The position numbers and the translations under genes are program-made. DNA of 64,000 bases from contig CM065296.1 of NCBI GenBank assembly GCA_032871835.1, forward strand, positions 6,520,001-6,584,000. The letters run 5' to 3'. The DNA is from Dipteronia dyeriana (Eukaryota > Streptophyta > Magnoliopsida > Sapindales > Sapindaceae). Below, one piece after another: positions 58,870 to 64,000 of the stretch; positions within the stretch are counted from its first letter, which is position 1; every line of letters begins with the position of its first letter. Below the pieces are notes generated by a model. That model was not told the DNA's origin, searched no databases, and saw nothing but the letters and a program-made list of their open reading frames with translations.

Positions 58870-61800
58870 TCAAATGCTGGTCATGTTCATTCTATCAGCA
58901 AGATACTTCACTAAAGAGTTGACAGGCTTGCCAGAGTTGACATTTTCAATTCCTTGACCTCTGATCTTTAGGCGAGCAAGATAATCAGCTGTGATCCAGG
59001 CAAAACTCAACAACACCGTTTGCTCAGTACCATCAAGCTCTCGCAAAGCAAGGGACTTCTTCACCCAATCAGGATGGTAAGTAACCTGGTACCATGCTGA
59101 AGCCTTGCGCTCATATAATATATTCTTCTCTTCATCTGAAAGCAGCTCAAAATCTGATTCCAATTTCTCGAATATTTGCCTAAATTCTTTCTTCATGGCA
59201 CTGTAAGAATGCTTGAGCTTTTCCTTCAGTTCTCCTTGTTTCCTGCTTTGGTACTTTGGCATCGACCAAATGTGCCCAGTTACTAATTCTTCTTCCCTAT
59301 TCACTTTATATTGTAACAGAAGACCATTCAGCTGGCCATCGTAAGAACATTTTTGATTCCATGCATCAGCAATGAAATCAACAGATCCAATGACCTCAAG
59401 ATCTGTATCATAGAGAATTTCACTGGGATTAAAATTAACCTCAGAAAAGGAAGAAAATTCTTCATCATAAGCATCTTTTATCTGGCGATAGAGTCTTCCC
59501 AAAATTTTACTTGACTTGTACGATTGATACTCCTCCTTTCCCATGAAATCAGGATACAGTTTCGGTTTCAGATGAAACGGCATGTTTACTAGCTTTCCAG
59601 TTTTAGGAAAATCAACAGCAGTTGCCGCTAACTGAGCTAGAAGGATGCAGTTCTCATCGAGAGCCCCATATTCACTGCGGTCGGCATGAACCACATGTGC
59701 ATTGCAGATTGTCCCCAGGCTCTCATTCACCATGTTTTTGGCAAAAAATTCTATTATATCCTGTAAATAAAAAACGATTAAAAAGTTCCGTGTGGCACAC
59801 ACACTAAGATTCTAAGGCTGTACTCACAACAAGACAAATAAACTGAATTTGGAATCTAAAGGTTCTACAAGAAATCAAAATATGTCTATAATCTACCTTT
59901 CATAATTATATTTGTCAAGACATTTTTTTCAAGCATTCTCAATTACATCTATATATTTGTTCAGTTTTGTATTCTACGATCTAATGTTACAGAAGAATGG
60001 GGAAATGTTTTGCACTGCAGATTTGAAAACAGCATGATGCCAACATGTACTAATAATTAGTGCCATTAACATTATTAAGCTCTCTAATTTGTGGTCACTG
60101 AGCTGGTCAAGTCATATAGTGCTTCATCACAAAAGAACAACGTTGAACTGGATATAAAGTTGTACAAAGTTCATGTGATTCTAGATATTGGCCCTAACAA
60201 TGACCGTGCTCTACATACAAAAGAATATAGAAAAATACTGGATTTGACATATGTGAGCAATAGCACTTTAACCTTATCTGCCTCGGTGCAGCACAGAAAA
60301 ATATTACAAATGGAGTACTTGGTTCAAAAATAATATGAAATGAACATCCGTGTCACGTGAAAAGTACTACATAAAATTATAAATATCAACAAATAAAGAA
60401 ACCTGCAAATAACTAGATATCAAATAAACCAACTATATACAGAAATTCAGTAATAACCTTCAAGGAGAGCAAATAGCTACCTGATGACTAACTGGACGTG
60501 CCACTTGTCTGGCCTCAGCAGAAGCATACTCCATGGGAGGCCAGCTCCTCTTACTTGGGGGAATAAGATTTGAATCCCACGTGACAAAGTAGAGGTCACC
60601 GTCGAGGTCACTTCCAGAAGCCTCATCAGTGTGAGGCCTATCACCCTTTTGAGGGAATACAAGGCAATCATAAAGATGGTGTAAATCTGGGGCATCAACT
60701 GCTTCTAGGATCCTTATATCTCCTGGGTGAAGACAAGGATTCTTAGCTATAACCACATGGCCCTTAATAACTTCCAAATTTCTCTTTGTCTCTGCAAAGC
60801 TAGAACCATGTTTGGAAAAGCAATGTTCTAGAGATGGCTTGGTCACTTGGATGAAGCACTGACCTTGTTCCAGCACCCCAAGTTCATCTAAGCATCCCAT
60901 TAACCATCTGCCCGATGGTACAAAGATTCTGGCTTTTTCCCTCAGACCCCAAAGCTGGGCAGCTCTTACACAAGTAAGCATGCCGCGTAAATGGGGTTCT
61001 GAGTAAGGCTTAAAACCAGCACTCAGCATTATTGCTGCTGTATTTCCTTGTTCTGCACAGGACTCTGTGAGAACATCATATGCCACATCTGTGTCCACAA
61101 GCATTTGGTTCAGTTTAGAAATCATCAATGTCTGCATTTTCCAAAACATTTCGTCCGGAACACCCAGTGTTGAGAGCAATATAATAATCTGTCTGTTCAG
61201 GAAACCAGGCTGTAACCGAGTCCAAGAACAAACTTCCAGGATAGTGTGCTTAGAAATGAACTTGTTCATACTATCCCTCAACGACAGACGAATCCCATCG
61301 CCTTTTGCTGGCCAACAGGCGACTACCCCTTTACAACCAGCATATCTAATCTGATAAGCACAGGGAGGTGAGTTCACATCCAATTTCAATTTCTCAGCCA
61401 CTTCTATAGCAAGATCAGTAGTGATCATACCTATACCATCCGAAAAACAATACCCATTCCTCTTTATATCTGGAAGATCATGATTAACCTCCCTTCGAGG
61501 TACTTCCACTGTTGCATAAGTGGAGGAGAAACACTGACCCATCCGGGCAGCACACTTAGCAATATTCCTGTTGTTGAACTTCCCCATCCAATCCTTAATG
61601 GCAAATACACTTGTCTTCCCATCTTCCGCGAAAAACCAAGCAGAACGGTCCCTCAACTGATTGGATGAGAAGGCCAGAAAAGAGTATTTCCGACCACATA
61701 AATAAAACCCATCAGTGAGAATGCTCCTCACTCTTTTGAATACTCTTGTTTTCTGTGAGAAGGAGTTTGTTGAAATGTCCTTCACAATTTGAGCAACATA

Positions 61801-63201
61801 ATAGCTAAGAACATTTTGATTCATTGTACGAAAGCCTTCATCTGTGAATGTAACTCTCAAAAACCGATCAGCAACACTTTTGTATTGCCTAAGAACCCTA
61901 TTAGAGAGTTCAACTTCAGGTGGAAGACAATAAGCTTTAGTTGGAGTGATAATCAACCTTCTTATTTCAACAATGTCATCAATCCGCTTAGGACTTTTAT
62001 AACTGTTAGGATGTTTCAGCAACCATTCTTGTACAAGTTTCAGCCTCTCATAGGCATCAAACACTGGTCGTCTGTACGAACATATGTGCTTTAATGCAGC
62101 CACATTGACCTCGCTAGATTGGCTCCTCAATAGATCAAAAAACCTGTCTGATAGCCGGTGTTGATTAAATATTCCTTTGTGTGTGACAGCATTCACCAAA
62201 AACATTATCTCAAAGGCTATCCCTTCCTTGTAATGAATACAGAAAAAAGGATCTGACAGGGGAACCCCGAAATCAGGTTCATTTCTGATCTTGAGTGGTG
62301 ATCTTAGGCACTCTTCTCTCACCCTTCGTTCTCTAAGATAACTCATCGCTTTTTTCAGCTTCAAGCCATGACGAGGAGGAACACAAACCCTATATGTGTT
62401 ACAACGACCGATTGCGCCACCACATGTAAAATCTGTAGTTCGGATCCAAGGATCATCATCATCCAACAGATCAAATGGAACTAACTCCTCAATATCATCG
62501 TCAGCAGTTCTATACCAAACCAAAGGTGGAGAAGCTAGCTGAAACAGAAGCACAAGATGTGACAAATCGTGGTACTGCTTGACCTCGTTGATGTCTCTCA
62601 CCAAGAACTCCACCTTAAAGTCACATTTAATTACTGCATACTGCTTAGAGCTTTTAAAAGAGAAAGCAGTTTCTCTTGAAAAACAAAATTTGCAAGTCCC
62701 ATCAAAAGGATCCACCAGAAAATCAACCCCTGAAGAAGGTCCTCTCCAACCAACAAAGAAATCATCCCGCCTTACCAATGTGCCTATCTCAACACACACA
62801 TCAGAAAACTTATAAGGAGTTGTAGTCCTCCTCCGTTGGTTTAAGCGATATGGATTTTCTGGGCCCAAGCTGACCTTCAATGGTTCTCCATTGAAAAAGA
62901 GCTCACAACGGCCAGCAGCAGCCACTGCCCAATCTGCCGAGTCAGCCAAGGCAAAATGCACAAAAGCATGAGGCAACACCTTCTGGTGTTCGTCTGTTCT
63001 TTCAATTTCTGCAGTTTCCGTGATATCAAAATCAGGATATGAATCTGGTGGGGTCCAAGAAGTCTTCAACCTACATCGCCATACAAGTCCAATATTCCCT
63101 TCCAAGTAATCCACAAGTTCTTTTGCTTTCACATGACTGCCAAATCCTCCAAAACTAACTTGGGTCACCACCATGCTCTTTTCACCTCCTTCTTGCCCCA
63201 T
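58870..63201 (-). CDS. RDR6: RNA-dependent RNA polymerase 6 (RDR6)
   Basis: Two exons: 60481-63201 and 58870-59760, joined in frame across a 720-bp intron (CAG|GTAGCT donor, ATTTACAG acceptor), giving 1203 residues against 1196 for Arabidopsis RDR6. The N-terminus (VVTQVSFGGF, GLVWRCRLKTSWTPPDSYP) and the segments RRRTTTPYKFSDV and PFDLLDDDDPWIRTTDF are those of RDR6, not RDR1 or RDR2. The catalytic DLDGD motif is at 865-869 within SGSDLDGDLYFVTWD. RDR6 copies cleaved single-stranded RNA into double-stranded RNA with SGS3, feeding DCL4/DCL2 to make tasiRNAs and secondary siRNAs in antiviral and transgene silencing, in cytoplasmic siRNA bodies. No frameshift or stop is seen, so the gene appears intact. 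A CAG|G just upstream of the start (near 63260) hints at a 5' UTR intron. Confidence 0.96.
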
Positions 63202-64000
63202 CTAGTCCAAAAAATCCACCAGTTCAATACACAAGAATCCAGTAGGTTCTTCAAAAGTGTACCTGACACAGGAACCAACTGCATTAGAAACCCAATATAT
63301 CGATTACCAATTAGATTCCAATTCAACCCCGGAACTAATGCAAAAAAAAAAAAAAAAAAAAAAAAAACAAAAGATAAACCCTTCTGGTTGACGAGAAGGG
63401 CAGTGAAAATAAGATGTTGAACCATATGCTAATGCAGTTTAAATTTTCAATGCATGAAGTTAGAAAACAACAGCCAATTGATAATCGAAAAATAAATGCT
63501 GGGAAAATGTGTCAAGAAAATGATACAGAAATTGTTTGATCTATGGAACAAAAATCATAAAATTCACCACCTTCTTCTTTTGACCTCTTTCCCAATATAC
63601 ATTACACATTCATCAAGGGCAACAACAAGGATGAACCAAACTAAACACCAAATATTGCCCATTTCAACTAAAATCAAACTTAATTTGAAATTAATGAAAG
63701 AAAAAAAAAATCAAAGTGAAATCAGATCATCACCGAAAAAGACCGATGCTTTCCGCAGTTTTAGCATGATAACTACAATTAATATAAACAACAGGAGCTC
63801 CACACACGATAATATTATTTAAATTTCAGTATCATTTACATACAATTTAAACACTTTCTTGCTTTCTTTGTGGCATTTCATCATGAAAAAATAAACAATT
63901 GAACTACCTAATGCCGATCAATGTAAGATTTTTCGTCAAAACCAAAAGCAAATGCCGGAAGTCAAACAAACATCCCACATTTTTCTCGGAAACCTAAATT
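63202..64000 (-). promoter_or_regulatory. RDR6 leader, probable 5' UTR intron and upstream sequence
   Basis: Minus-strand reading shows GTGTCAG followed by a short leader to the ATG, consistent with an acceptor at about 63263. A run of 26 A on the plus strand (63342-63367), so poly-T in the transcript sense, lies within the proposed intron. No other gene seen to the window edge. Confidence 0.4.

Overview
The window is nuclear DNA of a eudicot plant. It is AT-rich, has interrupted genes with GT-AG introns, and carries plant-specific families: RDR6, an EIN3-binding F-box protein, phospholipase D alpha, a SHINE/WIN1-type AP2/ERF factor, an EPF-like secreted peptide and a DUF4050 protein. Plant MULE, hAT and Ty1/copia elements fill the rest. 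The species cannot be fixed from sequence alone.

Layout. 1-7777: the larger part of a decayed Mutator-like element (MULE) of the Ulp1-bearing (Kaonashi/KI) kind, with a DUF1985 + Ulp1 gene on the plus strand, a MuDR transposase on the minus strand, and minisatellites built on GATCGAGCTTTTTT at both sides. 7778-9200: spacer with a 64-bp tandem duplication and an LTR-like promoter segment. 9201-14478: a complete hAT element with terminal repeats, target duplication and a transposase broken by three in-frame stops. 14635-15245: EPF-like peptide gene (minus). 16962-19227: a long-TIR MULE with a perfect 9-bp target duplication. 19246-25335: an old Ty1/copia element. 26404-29386: EBF gene (minus). 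29.4-38.6 kb: gene-free, holding a degenerate ~220-bp triplication and a recent 412-bp tandem duplication. 39316-41809: DUF4050 gene (minus) with one GC-AG intron. 42731-44395: another long-TIR MULE. 44700-47489: PLD alpha (minus). 50661-51601: WIN1/SHN-type ERF (plus). 52049-55623: two non-autonomous MULEs in tandem, same family as the one at the left edge. 55.6-58.9 kb: gene-free with a near-perfect 57-bp palindrome. 58870-63201: RDR6 (minus).

The six host genes belong to unrelated pathways: ethylene signalling (EBF), phospholipid signalling (PLD), cuticle regulation (WIN1), peptide signalling (EPFL), small-RNA amplification (RDR6) and unknown (DUF4050). They form no evident functional cluster. 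All six appear intact by reading frame once introns are placed. The mobile-element genes are all broken. Most of the stops I could interpret fit C-to-T or G-to-A change, as expected for methylated, silenced elements.

The most unusual observation is the MULE family seen three times here. Its members share terminal repeats and a poly-T-rich minisatellite. The two non-autonomous copies sit end to end with a common central target-site sequence, and both carry GC-rich hairpins just inside the left terminus.
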